A DNA stretch of 14,932 nucleotides from the NCBI GenBank assembly GCA_038200385.1, contig JBBPYA010000095.1, forward strand, positions 1-14,932. The letters are read 5' to 3'. The notes beneath the pieces are model-generated. The model was given only the letters and a program-made list of their open reading frames with translations. It was not told the origin of the DNA and searched no databases. Each line of letters begins with the position of its first letter. The stretch's first letter is position 1. This stretch comes from JBBPYA01 sp038200385 (GTDB taxonomy: Bacteria; Actinomycetota; Actinomycetes; Mycobacteriales; Geodermatophilaceae). A program made the position numbers and the translations under genes. This document shows positions 1 to 7,866 of this stretch, in pieces.

Positions 1-34
1 AAGATCACCCAGCCCGACGTTGACACAGGGCTGC

Positions 35-120
35 TCATGCCCGCACCGTCCTTCGGCCGGTGACCCGCTGCGCGGGAAGGGCATGAACACCCATGACTCG
101 CTCGCTGCGCTCGCTCATGC
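35..120. repeat. Branched inverted-repeat element 3' of the lyase gene
   Basis: An 8-bp outer stem joins 35-42 (tcatgccc) and 79-86 (gggcatga). It encloses two hairpins: 44-48/58-62 (caccg/cggtg) and 64-68/72-76 (cccgc/gcggg, loop tgc). A third copy of the outer hexamer (tcatgc, 115-120) pairs with 81-86. Between them, 97-116 is a near mirror repeat of ctcgctcgc. The right end overlaps the stop codon of the lyase gene, so on that strand the element forms the immediate 3' region. A terminator, a dispersed palindromic repeat of the REP type, or a leader for the next minus-strand gene are all possible. The pairing is seen; the role is inferred. Confidence 0.55.
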
Positions 121-1245
121 CGCCGAGGACCGCAGTGAGTCCGCGGCCGCGACGAAGTCGTCGACCAGGTCGGCGGTGTCCTCGATGCCGCACGACACCC
201 GGAGGAACCCGTCGGACACCGCGTCCCCGCCCCACTGGGCACGCCGGTCCACCGTCGTGTGCAGGCCGCCGAAGCTGGTGGCCCGCAGGGCCAGTCTCGC
301 GTTGTCGAGGAACCGGTCCACGGCGCTGCGGTCGGCCACCTCGAAGGACAGCATCCCGAGCGGGCGTCGCAGCTGACGCTGCGCGAGCTCGTGCGAGGGG
401 TCGGTGGGCAGCCCCGGGTAGCGCAGCCCGGCCACGGCCGGATGGCCGGCAAGGGCGTCGGCCAGCGCGCGGGCGTTGGTCGCCTGCCGGTGCAGCCGCA
501 GGTCCAGCGTGGCCAGCGACCGGTGGGCGAGCCAGACCTCGAACGGGCCGGGCGTCGCGCCGGTCCTGGTCCGCCACGCGCGCAGCCGGGCCGCCCGGTC
601 GGGGTCCCGCGCCGCCACGTGGCCCAGCAGCAGGTCGCTGTGCCCGGTCAACGCCTTGGTGTCACTGGCGACGCTGAAGTCGGCGCCCAGCTCCAACGGG
701 CGCTGCCCGAGCGGGGTGCCGACGGTGTTGTCGACCGCGACCAGGCAGCCTGCGCGCTGCGCCGCGGCAGTGACGGCGGCCAGGTCGCACATGTCGTAGC
801 GGGTGTTGTTCGGCGTCTCCACCACCAGCAGGGCGACGCCGTCGAGGCCGCCCCCGGAGGCGAACCCGGCGATGTCCGTGGTGGCCACCTCCTGGACGGG
901 CAGCTGCGCCATTTCCTCGCGGACCAGCGTCCGGGTGCCGAAGTAGCCGTCGGCGGGGATCACCAACCGGCCGCCCGGCGGCAGGCTGGACTGGAGCAGC
1001 GCGGTGATCGCGGCCATCCCGGACGGGAACACCACCGACGGGCCGCCCTCCAGGACGGTCAGGGCCGCCTCGAACGCGTCCAGCGTCGGGTGCTCGTACC
1101 GGCTGTAGAAGCGGGAGCCGTCGGCGACGTGGTACGGCCCGGCAAAGACCGGACCGGGCAGGAATGGCTCACCCGGCACCGGTTCGGGCTGCCCGGCGGC
1201 GACCACCCGCGTCCCGTCGCCGTCGGATTCCTCGAGCCGCGTCAT
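115..1245 (-). CDS. Cystathionine gamma-lyase-like PLP enzyme (Cys/Met metabolism family)
   Basis: 376 aa, close to the usual 370-400 aa of the family. This fold-type I PLP enzyme family works in transsulfuration, and cystathionine gamma-lyase splits cystathionine to cysteine, 2-oxobutyrate and ammonia in the cytosol. Visible family marks are YSRYEHPT near residue 50, VFPSGMAA for phosphate binding, the cofactor-binding VDNTVGTPL, the Schiff-base lysine K197 in SDTKALTGHSD, and the C-terminal VSCGIED. The ATG at 1245 was chosen because GGAGG lies about 7 nt upstream; an in-frame ATG at 1347 would run into gpsA and has no family-like sequence. It lies 40 nt after gpsA and is probably cotranscribed with it. 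Cystathionine gamma-synthase, methionine gamma-lyase or an O-acetylhomoserine sulfhydrylase are alternatives within the family. I favour the lyase from the common actinobacterial annotation at this locus, not from a diagnostic residue. Confidence 0.85.
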   Translation of the reverse strand: MTRLEESDGDGTRVVAAGQPEPVPGEPFLPGPVFAGPYHVADGSRFYSRYEHPTLDAFEAALTVLEGGPSVVFPSGMAAITALLQSSLPPGGRLVIPADGYFGTRTLVREEMAQLPVQEVATTDIAGFASGGGLDGVALLVVETPNNTRYDMCDLAAVTAAAQRAGCLVAVDNTVGTPLGQRPLELGADFSVASDTKALTGHSDLLLGHVAARDPDRAARLRAWRTRTGATPGPFEVWLAHRSLATLDLRLHRQATNARALADALAGHPAVAGLRYPGLPTDPSHELAQRQLRRPLGMLSFEVADRSAVDRFLDNARLALRATSFGGLHTTVDRRAQWGGDAVSDGFLRVSCGIEDTADLVDDFVAAADSLRSSAA

Positions 1246-1285
1246 CGGGTTCCTCCGTGTCCTCTCGCCCAGAGCCCGGACGAGG

Positions 1286-2278
1286 TCATTCCGGTTTCGG
1301 TTCGCGTCGCATGACCTGGCGTACGACGTCCTTGGCCCGCAGCCCACCGTGGCAGATGCCCACCACAGCCTCGGTGATGGGCATGTCCACGCCGTGCGCC
1401 TGCGCCAGGTCCAGTACCGACCGGCAGGACTTCACGCCCTCGGCGATCTGCCGGGTCGCCGCGAGGACCTCCGCCAGTGTCTCGCCGCGACCGAGCCGCT
1501 CACCGAACGTCCGGTTGCGCGAGAGCGGCGACGCGCAGGTGGCGACCAGGTCGCCGAGCCCGGCCAGCCCCGCGAACGTCGCCGGCTCCGCGCCCAGAGC
1601 CGCACCGAGCCGGGCGGTCTCGGCCAGGCCGCGGGTCATGATGGAGGCCCGGGTGTTGGCGCCGTAGCCCATTCCCTCGGCCATCCCGCAGGCCAGCGCA
1701 ATGATGTTCTTCACCGCCCCGCCCAGCTCGCAGCCGATCACGTCACTGTTGGTGTAGGGCCGCAGGTACGGCGTCTGGCAGGCCTCCTGCAGCCGGAGCG
1801 CGCGCGCGTGGTCGGTGCAGGCCACGACGGTGGCCGCCGGTTGCTCCTCGGCGATCTCCCGGGCCAGGTTGGGACCGCTGACGACCGCAACCTGATCGGC
1901 CGGCACGCCGGCCACCTCGCCGATCACCTCACTCATCCGCTTCGCGGTCCCGAGCTCGATGCCCTTCATCAGGCTGACCAGGGTCGCCCCCGGCGGCAGC
2001 AGCGGCGCCCAGCTCGTCAGGTTCTCCCGCGCGGTCTGCGAGGGGACGACGAACACCACCACGTCGGCCCCGTCCAGTGCCCGTTCGGGGTCCGCGGTCG
2101 CGGCCAGACCTGGGGGCAGCCCGATCCCGCGCAGGTAGTCCGGGTTCTCGTGGGTGTCGTTGATGAGCTGGGCCAGCTCGGGCCGCCGGGCCCACAGCGT
2201 GACCGAGCAGCCGGCATGCACCATGACCCGGGCGAACGCCGTACCCCACGAGCCGCTGCCGAGCACCGCCGCCCGCAT
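1286..2278 (-). CDS. gpsA: NAD(P)H-dependent glycerol-3-phosphate dehydrogenase
   Basis: 330 aa, normal for GpsA. It reduces dihydroxyacetone phosphate to sn-glycerol 3-phosphate, the backbone for phospholipids, in the cytosol. The N-terminal Rossmann motif is GSGSWG at residues 7-12. The central VVSGPNLAREIA motif, the catalytic lysine K190 in GGAVKNIIA and the C-terminal AGLGDLVATC and SRNRTFG motifs are all present, so the enzyme looks intact. Its ATG shares one base with the upstream acyltransferase stop (TGATG), and GGGAG lies within the end of that gene, which points to translational coupling. Pairing with a PlsC-like acyltransferase puts glycerol-3-phosphate production and acyl transfer in one transcript. 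Mycobacteria carry two gpsA paralogues, and this locus corresponds in position to the one next to fbiD/ppk1 (from memory). Confidence 0.97.
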   Translation of the reverse strand: MRAAVLGSGSWGTAFARVMVHAGCSVTLWARRPELAQLINDTHENPDYLRGIGLPPGLAATADPERALDGADVVVFVVPSQTARENLTSWAPLLPPGATLVSLMKGIELGTAKRMSEVIGEVAGVPADQVAVVSGPNLAREIAEEQPAATVVACTDHARALRLQEACQTPYLRPYTNSDVIGCELGGAVKNIIALACGMAEGMGYGANTRASIMTRGLAETARLGAALGAEPATFAGLAGLGDLVATCASPLSRNRTFGERLGRGETLAEVLAATRQIAEGVKSCRSVLDLAQAHGVDMPITEAVVGICHGGLRAKDVVRQVMRREPKPE

Positions 2279-3024
2279 CAGCTGTGCTCCCTCGGCCGGG
2301 AGATCCAGAAGCCCGACGGCGCCGGTTCGTGCCGTTCGGCGGCCACCAGGTCACGGACCGCGCCGAAGACGGTGTCGGTCATCTCACGCAGCAGGGCGGC
2401 GCCGACCGGACGGCCCCGGAACCGGGACAGGTCCACCGCGGGGCCGGCGGTGACGCTGACCGACTTGCGCGGGAACAGCCGGAACTTGCCGGTGTGGTAG
2501 TCCCAGGCGCGTTGCTGACCCCACTGCGCAACCGGGATCACGGGCACCTCGTACTCCAACCACAGTCGGGCCAGGCCCGTCTTGCCCTGCATCGGCCACC
2601 AGTCGGGGTCGCGGGTGACAGTGCCCTCGGGGTACACCACGACGGACTCGCCCTCGCGCAACGACCGCTCCGCCCGCTCCAGGGCCTCGGTGGCCGCGTT
2701 CGTCCCCCGGCGGACCAGAATCTGCCGGGCCCCGCGCAGGCCCGCGCCGATGACGGGGATGTCGAAGACGCCCTCCTTGATGAGGAACCGCGGGATCCGG
2801 CCGGCGTCCCAGGTGAAGCGGGCCATCGTGAACGGGTCCAGCTTGGAGACGTGGTTGACGACCAGGATGATGCCTCCCTCGGCCGGGACGTTGTCCAGGC
2901 CCGCCCAGCGGAACCGGAACATCAGCCTGGTCACCGGCCGTACCACGATGACGGCCAACCGCATCCAGGGCCCGAGCGGCCCACGTCCCCCGCGGCCGGT
3001 CAGCCGCCGTCGGTCGCTAGCCAC
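2278..3024 (-). CDS. 1-acyl-sn-glycerol-3-phosphate acyltransferase-like (PlsC family)
   Basis: 248 aa. PlsC-family enzymes transfer an acyl chain to lysophosphatidic acid at the membrane face, giving phosphatidic acid. The HX4D catalytic motif is at H58-D63 in NHVSKLD. A GARQILVRRGT block follows near residue 98, and the EGT substrate-binding motif is E133 in YPEGTVTRD. The hydrophobic stretches at about 21-38 and 50-57 could associate with the membrane. I chose the GTG at 3024 because AGGAAAG lies about 9 nt upstream; ATG codons at 3054 and 2964 have no clear ribosome-binding site. It is the first gene of the plsC-gpsA-lyase operon and is divergent from fbiD, separated by 97 nt. Exact acyl or acceptor specificity (lysophosphatidate or another lysolipid) cannot be read from the sequence. 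Confidence 0.9.
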   Translation of the reverse strand: MASDRRRLTGRGGRGPLGPWMRLAVIVVRPVTRLMFRFRWAGLDNVPAEGGIILVVNHVSKLDPFTMARFTWDAGRIPRFLIKEGVFDIPVIGAGLRGARQILVRRGTNAATEALERAERSLREGESVVVYPEGTVTRDPDWWPMQGKTGLARLWLEYEVPVIPVAQWGQQRAWDYHTGKFRLFPRKSVSVTAGPAVDLSRFRGRPVGAALLREMTDTVFGAVRDLVAAERHEPAPSGFWISRPREHS

Positions 3025-3121
3025 CCGGCGAGTCTTTCCTGCTGCCGCACGCATGTCCACGCCGGGTCGCTGGTGGCGTGTTGTGGGAAACCACTGTGGC
3101 GGCGTGGGACAGGATGGGCCG

Positions 3122-3763
3122 GTGGAGTGGACCGTCGTGGTGCCGGTGAAGCGGCTGGCCGTGGCCAAGTCCCGGCTGCTCCCCGAGGCCGAACCGGACC
3201 GGATCGCCGCGCTGGCCCTGGCTTTCGCGACCGACACGGTGGCCGCCGCGCTGGGCGCCCCGCTGGTCGGACGCGTGGTCGTGGTGACCGGCGACGGCGC
3301 GGCGGCCGCGGCGGTCTCGGCGCTCGGCGCGGTGGTGCGCCCCGACGCGGTGGCGGCCGGTCTGAACGCGGCGCTGCGCGAGGGGGCGGCGTACGCCGTC
3401 GGTGTCCACGGACCGCATCCGGTGGCGGCCCTGCTGGGCGACCTCCCGGCCCTGCGACCGGCCGAACTGGACGATGCCCTGGCCGCGGCCGGTGCGCACC
3501 CCGCCGCCTTTGTCGCGGACGCCGACGGGACGGGTACGACGCTGCTGACGGCCCGACTCGGAGGCCTGCTGCCGAGATACGGGCCGGGCTCGGCCGCCGC
3601 ACATGCCGCGGCCGGGGCGGCGGCGCTAGCCGGGGACTGGCCCGGGTTGCGCCGCGATGTCGACACCGCCGCGGATCTGGACGTGGCCCGCACCCTGGGC
3701 CTGGGCCCTGCCACCAGCGCGGTGCTGGCCGACGCCGGCGTCCTCGGCGCCGGCTGCCGGTAG
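3122..3763 (+). CDS. fbiD: Phosphoenolpyruvate / 2-phospho-L-lactate guanylyltransferase (coenzyme F420 biosynthesis)
   Basis: 213 aa, typical for CofC/FbiD. The family uses GTP to guanylylate 2-phospholactate (archaea) or phosphoenolpyruvate (mycobacteria), giving the activated three-carbon unit that FbiA joins to Fo. Seen are VPVKRLAVAKSRL at the N-terminus (nucleotide binding), LLGDLPAL in the middle, DADGTGTTLL, and DVDTAADLD near the C-terminus, in family order. The GTG start at 3122 is preceded by AGGA at a 7-nt distance; a second in-frame GTG at 3104 is possible. It begins a plus-strand run with the cold-shock-like gene, ppk1 and mutT1. Its position next to ppk1 matches fbiD (Rv2983) in M. 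tuberculosis from memory, which is why I prefer FbiD and the PEP substrate; the substrate itself is inference. Confidence 0.93.
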   Translation: MEWTVVVPVKRLAVAKSRLLPEAEPDRIAALALAFATDTVAAALGAPLVGRVVVVTGDGAAAAAVSALGAVVRPDAVAAGLNAALREGAAYAVGVHGPHPVAALLGDLPALRPAELDDALAAAGAHPAAFVADADGTGTTLLTARLGGLLPRYGPGSAAAHAAAGAAALAGDWPGLRRDVDTAADLDVARTLGLGPATSAVLADAGVLGAGCR

Positions 3764-3767
3764 TCCG

Positions 3768-3983
3768 GTGACCCCGCCGCGGCAGGGCACGGTGTGCCGG
3801 TTCGACGCCGCCACCGGTGCCGGGGCCGTGCTGCTCGACGACGGCAGCGAGGTGGGCTTCGACGGGTCGGCGTTCGCTGCCGGCGGTCTGCGCCTGCTGC
3901 GCCCGGGGCAGCGCGTCCGGCTGGAGATCCGCGAGGGGGCGGTCTCGCTCGTGACGATCCTGACGCTGCGTTCATCTGACTGA
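3768..3983 (+). CDS. Divergent cold-shock-domain-like small protein
   Basis: 71 aa, the size of CspA proteins. It opens with GTVCRFDAATGAGAVLLDDG and ends with GQRVRLEIREG, which follows the cold-shock pattern (GTVKWFNxxKGFGFI ... GQxVxFxxxxG). The RNA-binding positions are lost: the RNP1 equivalent reads TGAGAVL instead of KGFGFI, and the RNP2 equivalent reads VGFDGS instead of VFVHFS. Canonical nucleic-acid binding is therefore doubtful. The GTG start is only 4 nt after the fbiD stop and has no Shine-Dalgarno, so translation probably depends on the upstream gene. It sits 14 nt before ppk1. The fold assignment is by pattern only; the function is unknown. Confidence 0.75.
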   Translation: MTPPRQGTVCRFDAATGAGAVLLDDGSEVGFDGSAFAAGGLRLLRPGQRVRLEIREGAVSLVTILTLRSSD

Positions 3984-3997
3984 GGCATCATCGGGCC

Positions 3998-6076
3998 ATG
4001 GCCAGCATCACCAGCCCCTCCGTCGAGCCCGCCGAGCACGCCCTCGGCGCGGACCGGTTCATCAACCGGGAGCTGTCGTGGCTGGACTTCAACGCCCGGG
4101 TCCTCGCCCTGGCCGAGGACGGTTCCATCCCGCTGCTGGAGCGCGCCAAGTTCCTCGCGATCTTCGCGGGGAACCTCGACGAGTTCTACATGGTGCGCGT
4201 CGCCGGGCTGAAGCGGCGGCAGACCACCGGTCTGGCGGTGCGCTCGGTCGACGGCCTGTCGCCGCGCGAGCAGCTGGACCGGATCGCGGCCCGCACCCAG
4301 GATCTGGTCGGCCGGCACGCCCGGCTGTTCGCCGACGTCGTACAGCCGGAACTGGACAAGCAGGGCATCCGGATCCTGCACTGGGACGAGCTGTCCGAGG
4401 ACGACACCACCCGGCTGCGGGAGTACTTCCGCGACCGCGTCTTCCCCGTCCTGACCCCGCTGGCCGTCGATCCCGCACACCCGTTCCCGTACATCAGCGG
4501 TCTGTCGCTGAACATCGCCGTCATCGTGCGCGACCCGACGCAGGGCACCGAACGCTTCGCCCGGGTGAAGGTCCCCAACAACGTCCCCCGGTTCGTGCCG
4601 GTCGGCGAGGAGAACGCCGTCCTCCCGTTGGAGGACCTCATCGCCGCCCAGCTGCCGCAGCTGTTCCCCGGCATGGACGTCGGCGAGCACCACCTGTTCC
4701 GGGTGACCCGCAACGCCGACGTGGAGGTGGAGGAGGACCGCGACGAGGACCTGCTGCAGGCCCTGGAACGCGAGCTGGCACGGCGCCGGTTCGGCCCCGC
4801 GGTCCGCCTCGAGGTCGGCGAGCAGATGGACCGGCACATGCTGGACCTGCTGGTCCGCGAGCTGGACATGGCCCACGCCGACGTCATGCGGGCCCCCGGG
4901 CTGCTCGACCTGACCGCGCTGTGGTCGCTGTACGACCTGGACGCCCCCGACCTCAAGGACCCGCCGTTCGTGCCGGCGACCCATCCCCGCCTCAGCGAGG
5001 GCGAGACCGCGAAGAGCGTGTTCGCCACGCTGCGCGAGGGCGACGTGATGGTGCACCACCCCTACGACTCGTTCGCGACCAGCGTGCAGCGCTTCATCGA
5101 GCAGGCCGCTGCCGACGACAACGTCCTCGCGATCAAGCAGACGCTGTACCGCACGTCCGGCGACTCGCCGATCGTGGACGCCCTCGCCGACGCCGCGGCG
5201 GCCGGCAAGCAGGTCGTCGTCCTGGTCGAGGTCAAGGCGCGCTTCGACGAGGAGGCGAACATCAGCTGGGCCAAGACGTTGGAGCGCGCCGGCTGCCACG
5301 TCGTCTACGGGCTCGTCGGGCTCAAGACGCACTGCAAGGCCGCGCTCGTGGTCCGTCGGGAAGGCGGCGGCCTGCGCCGCTACTGCCACATCGGCACCGG
5401 AAACTACAACCCGAAGACGGCCCGGATGTACGAGGACCTCGGCGTCCTGACGGCGGACCCCCGGGTCGGCGCCGACCTCACGGACCTGTTCAACGCGCTC
5501 ACCGGCTACAGCCGACAGACCTCCTACCGCAACCTGCTGGTGGCGCCGTACGGCATCCGCCGTGGACTGTTGGAGCGCATCGAGCGCGAGATCGAGCGGG
5601 CCGCCGCGGGGTCCCCGAGCGGCATCGACCTCAAGGTCAACTCGCTCGTCGACGAGGAGATCGTCGACGCGCTGTACGGCGCCTCCGGCGCCGGCGTCCC
5701 GATCCGGCTGCTGATCCGCGGGATCTGCACGCTGCGGCCGCGCGTGCCAGGCCTGTCGGACAACATCCGGGTCCGGTCGGTCGTGGGCCGGTTCCTGGAG
5801 CACTCGCGGGTGATGTGCTTCGGTGCCGGCGGCCGGGCCGAATGGTGGCTGGGCAGCGCCGACCTGATGCACCGCAACCTCGACCGCCGGGTCGAGGTGC
5901 TGATGCGGGTCACCGATCAGGCGGCCACGGCACACCTGCGCAACCTGCTGGAGACCGCGATGGACGAGGACACCATCGGATGGGATCTGGGCAGCGACGG
6001 GACCTGGGAGCACACCGGGGGCAGTCGGGACCTGCAGACGGAAATGATGGCCCTGCACAAGAATCGGACCGACTGA
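3998..6076 (+). CDS. ppk1: Polyphosphate kinase 1
   Basis: 692 aa, full length for PPK1. It makes polyphosphate from ATP reversibly, through a phosphohistidine intermediate, and works as a cytosolic or membrane-associated oligomer. The N-terminal domain starts at FINRELSWLDFNARVL (about 21-36), followed by FLAIFAGNLDEFYMVRVA. The two phospholipase-D-like C-terminal domains carry the expected histidines: H445 in GLKTHCKAALVV (autophosphorylation site by family analogy) and H625 in LGSADLMHRNLDRRVE. HIGTGNYN and YRTSGDSPI are also intact. Nothing is truncated. A GAGG overlaps the preceding stop but is 12 nt from the ATG, which is long. CATCAT at 3986-3991, six bases before the ATG, resembles a -10 element, so a second leaderless transcript is possible but unproven. 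The mutT1 gene starts 4 nt after its stop. Confidence 0.98.
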   Translation: MASITSPSVEPAEHALGADRFINRELSWLDFNARVLALAEDGSIPLLERAKFLAIFAGNLDEFYMVRVAGLKRRQTTGLAVRSVDGLSPREQLDRIAARTQDLVGRHARLFADVVQPELDKQGIRILHWDELSEDDTTRLREYFRDRVFPVLTPLAVDPAHPFPYISGLSLNIAVIVRDPTQGTERFARVKVPNNVPRFVPVGEENAVLPLEDLIAAQLPQLFPGMDVGEHHLFRVTRNADVEVEEDRDEDLLQALERELARRRFGPAVRLEVGEQMDRHMLDLLVRELDMAHADVMRAPGLLDLTALWSLYDLDAPDLKDPPFVPATHPRLSEGETAKSVFATLREGDVMVHHPYDSFATSVQRFIEQAAADDNVLAIKQTLYRTSGDSPIVDALADAAAAGKQVVVLVEVKARFDEEANISWAKTLERAGCHVVYGLVGLKTHCKAALVVRREGGGLRRYCHIGTGNYNPKTARMYEDLGVLTADPRVGADLTDLFNALTGYSRQTSYRNLLVAPYGIRRGLLERIEREIERAAAGSPSGIDLKVNSLVDEEIVDALYGASGAGVPIRLLIRGICTLRPRVPGLSDNIRVRSVVGRFLEHSRVMCFGAGGRAEWWLGSADLMHRNLDRRVEVLMRVTDQAATAHLRNLLETAMDEDTIGWDLGSDGTWEHTGGSRDLQTEMMALHKNRTD

Positions 6077-6080
6077 GCGC

Positions 6081-6983
6081 ATGGACGCGACCGGTCCGCT
6101 GGTGGCTGCCGGCGGCGTTCCGTGGCGTCGGTCCGGCGGGGTCCTGCAGGTCGGCGTCGTCCACCGCCCGAAGTACGACGACTGGTCCTTTCCCAAGGGA
6201 AAGCTGAACCCCGACGAGTTGCCGCTGGTCGCCGCCGTCCGCGAGGTGCGGGAGGAGACCGGCCTGGCACCGGCCCTCGGACGCCGGCTTCCCCGCACGC
6301 AGTACTTCGCCGGGGAGGCACCTAAGACGGTGGACTTCTGGAGCATGGCCGCCGACGGCGCATTCGTGGCCAACGACGAGACCGACGCGATGGACTGGCT
6401 GTCCGTCGACGAGGCTCGCGAGCGGTTGAGCTACGCCGACGACGTCGCGTTGCTGACCGATCTGGTCTCCGTGCCGGTCTGCCCCGTCCGCGTCCTGCTG
6501 GTCCGGCACGCCCGCGCCGGCGACCGCGCGGCGTGGTCCGGGCCCGACGACCTGCGCCCTCTCGACGCGAGGGGGCGGGCCGAGGCGCAGTCGCTGGCAT
6601 TGGCGTTACCGGCGTTCGCGCCGCAACGGGTGCTCAGCGCGGGCCCGGTGCGGTGCCGCCAGACGGTGGCGCCGCTGGCCGAGGGGCTCGGGCTGCGGAT
6701 CGAGGACGCCCCGGAGTTCGGCGAGGAGTACTACGACCGCGGCACCGCACGGGCGAGGCTGCGGGCGATGTTGGCCGGCGAGGGGACCACGGTCGTGGCC
6801 AGTCAAGGCGGCGCGATACCGGATCTGATGTCGTGGTTGCTGGCGGACCGGCCGCGGACGTCGGGTGTGGCCGCCGCCCGGCTGCCGTACCGGGTGCCGT
6901 GCCGCAAGGGCAGCGTCTGGGCGCTCAGCGCGCACGAGGGCGGCATCGCCGCTGCGGACTACTACCGCAGTTTTCCTGACTGA
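6081..6983 (+). CDS. mutT1: MutT1-type Nudix hydrolase fused to a histidine-phosphatase-like domain
   Basis: 300 aa in two domains. Residues about 5-135 are Nudix with a complete Nudix box at 40-62 (GKLNPDELP...REVREETGL). Residues about 138-300 resemble a histidine phosphatase: LLVRHARAG with H143, then LSAGPVRCRQT, EEYYDRG and a late ASQGGAIPDL. In ordinary histidine phosphatases the late motif carries a second histidine; here it is Gln242, and the first motif is RHA rather than RHG. Mycobacterial MutT1, which removes 8-oxo-GTP/dGTP and acts on dinucleoside polyphosphates, has the same architecture and, as I recall, also has Gln-Gly at the late motif. The gene starts 4 nt after ppk1 with no clear Shine-Dalgarno, implying coupling. 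Phosphatase activity of the C-terminal half is uncertain. Confidence 0.93.
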   Translation: MDATGPLVAAGGVPWRRSGGVLQVGVVHRPKYDDWSFPKGKLNPDELPLVAAVREVREETGLAPALGRRLPRTQYFAGEAPKTVDFWSMAADGAFVANDETDAMDWLSVDEARERLSYADDVALLTDLVSVPVCPVRVLLVRHARAGDRAAWSGPDDLRPLDARGRAEAQSLALALPAFAPQRVLSAGPVRCRQTVAPLAEGLGLRIEDAPEFGEEYYDRGTARARLRAMLAGEGTTVVASQGGAIPDLMSWLLADRPRTSGVAAARLPYRVPCRKGSVWALSAHEGGIAAADYYRSFPD

Positions 6984-6984
6984 A

Positions 6985-7038
6985 CCGGACCGGCGGAGCC
7001 GCGAGAACCTCGTCAGCGCAGGGGATCGGCCGGTCCGG
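6985..7038. terminator. Candidate bidirectional hairpin between mutT1 and hupB
   Basis: A perfect 10-bp inverted repeat, ccggaccggc (6985-6994) and gccggtccgg (7029-7038), starts 2 nt after the mutT1 stop, with a 34-nt loop that can form an inner cgag-aac-ctcg stem. There is no T-run, so this would be an atypical GC hairpin terminator. Convergent gene ends support the role. Confidence 0.45.
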
Positions 7039-7060
7039 ACGGCACGATGCCCGCCGCCGG

Positions 7061-7075
7061 GCCGCGGTTCGCGGC
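7061..7075 (-). terminator. Candidate hupB terminator hairpin
   Basis: gccgcg-gtt-cgcggc is a perfect 6-bp stem with a 3-nt loop, located 18-32 nt after the hupB stop on the minus strand. It lacks a U-tract, so the assignment rests on stem strength and position only. Confidence 0.35.
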
Positions 7076-7092
7076 GCGACGACGGGCGTCGG

Positions 7093-7815
7093 CTAACTGC
7101 TCTTCTTGGCCGGGGACTTGCGAGCAGTCCGCTTTGCCGGACTTGCTGCCTTGGTGGTGCCCGCCTTCGTCGCCTTGGTCGCCGTGCTTGCCTTTGTCGC
7201 CCGGGTCGCCTTCGTTGCGGCCTTGGCGGTGGTGGTCTTGCCGGCGGTCGATGTCGTGGTCTTGCGCGCCGGCGCCTTCGCCGCCGCCGCCGCCGAGGTG
7301 CCGGTCTTCTTCGCGGCGGTCTTGCTTGCCGTGGCCTTCGTGGTCGTCGTACCGGCCTTGGTTGCGGTGCCGGTGGCCCGCTTCGCGGGGGACTTGGCCG
7401 CGGTCGACTTCGCCGCCGTCTTCGTTCCCACGGTCCGGGTACTCGGAGCCTTTGCCGGAGCCTTTGCGGCCTTGGTCGCGCTGTGCGTGATGCCGCCGGC
7501 GCGAGCGGCCGGTACGGCGGCGACCTTCGCCAGCTTCTTGGCGCCGCTCACGACATCCTTGAAGTTCTGGCCGGGCCGGAACGCCGGGACGTTGGTCTTC
7601 TTCACCTTGATGGTGGCTCCGGAGCGGGGGTTGCGTGCCGTCCGCGCGTTGCGGGCACGCTTCTCGAAGACGCCGAATCCGGTGATCGAGACCTTCTCCC
7701 CCCTCGCCACCGCGCGCAGCACGAGGTCGAGAACTCCCTCGACTGCGACACCGGCCGTCTTCTTGTCGCCAGCCATCCGTGTGGACAGGGCTTCGATCAA
7801 TTCAGACTTGTTCAC
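7093..7815 (-). CDS. hupB: HU family nucleoid protein with histone-H1-like C-terminal tail
   Basis: 240 aa. Residues 1-92 are a complete HU domain: VNKSELIEALSTRMAG at the start, TGFGVFEKRARNARTARNP around 45-63 with the DNA-intercalating proline P63, and the PAFRPGQNFKD end. Residues 93-240 are a low-complexity Lys/Ala/Thr/Ser tail with repeated KAAK, TKAT and PAKK-type units, as in actinobacterial HupB/HupS, where the tail adds DNA-binding and compaction capacity. The GTG at 7815 was chosen because GGGAGGGA lies directly upstream and because HU begins at (M)NKSEL; an in-frame ATG at 7833 would add six residues and destroy that spacing. It is a single-gene transcript converging on mutT1. The tail is somewhat longer than in the 214-aa M. 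tuberculosis protein as I remember it. Confidence 0.97.
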   Translation of the reverse strand: MNKSELIEALSTRMAGDKKTAGVAVEGVLDLVLRAVARGEKVSITGFGVFEKRARNARTARNPRSGATIKVKKTNVPAFRPGQNFKDVVSGAKKLAKVAAVPAARAGGITHSATKAAKAPAKAPSTRTVGTKTAAKSTAAKSPAKRATGTATKAGTTTTKATASKTAAKKTGTSAAAAAKAPARKTTTSTAGKTTTAKAATKATRATKASTATKATKAGTTKAASPAKRTARKSPAKKSS

Positions 7816-7866
7816 GTGTCCCTCCCAGGACATTCCGCGACCGGATACGGCCGGCTTCGCGGCGAA

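Noticed and set aside
1..38. Start of a further minus-strand gene (ATG at 38, MSSPVSTSGWVI)
   Set aside because: Only 12 codons are visible, the GAAGGA is 10-11 nt away and the ATG lies in the inverted repeat. It is possible but not supportable from this window.
3626..6373. Very long minus-strand open frame opposite ppk1 and neighbours
   Set aside because: It is antisense to ppk1, whose motifs are unmistakable. Long empty antisense frames are expected at this GC content, and the translation has no family resemblance.
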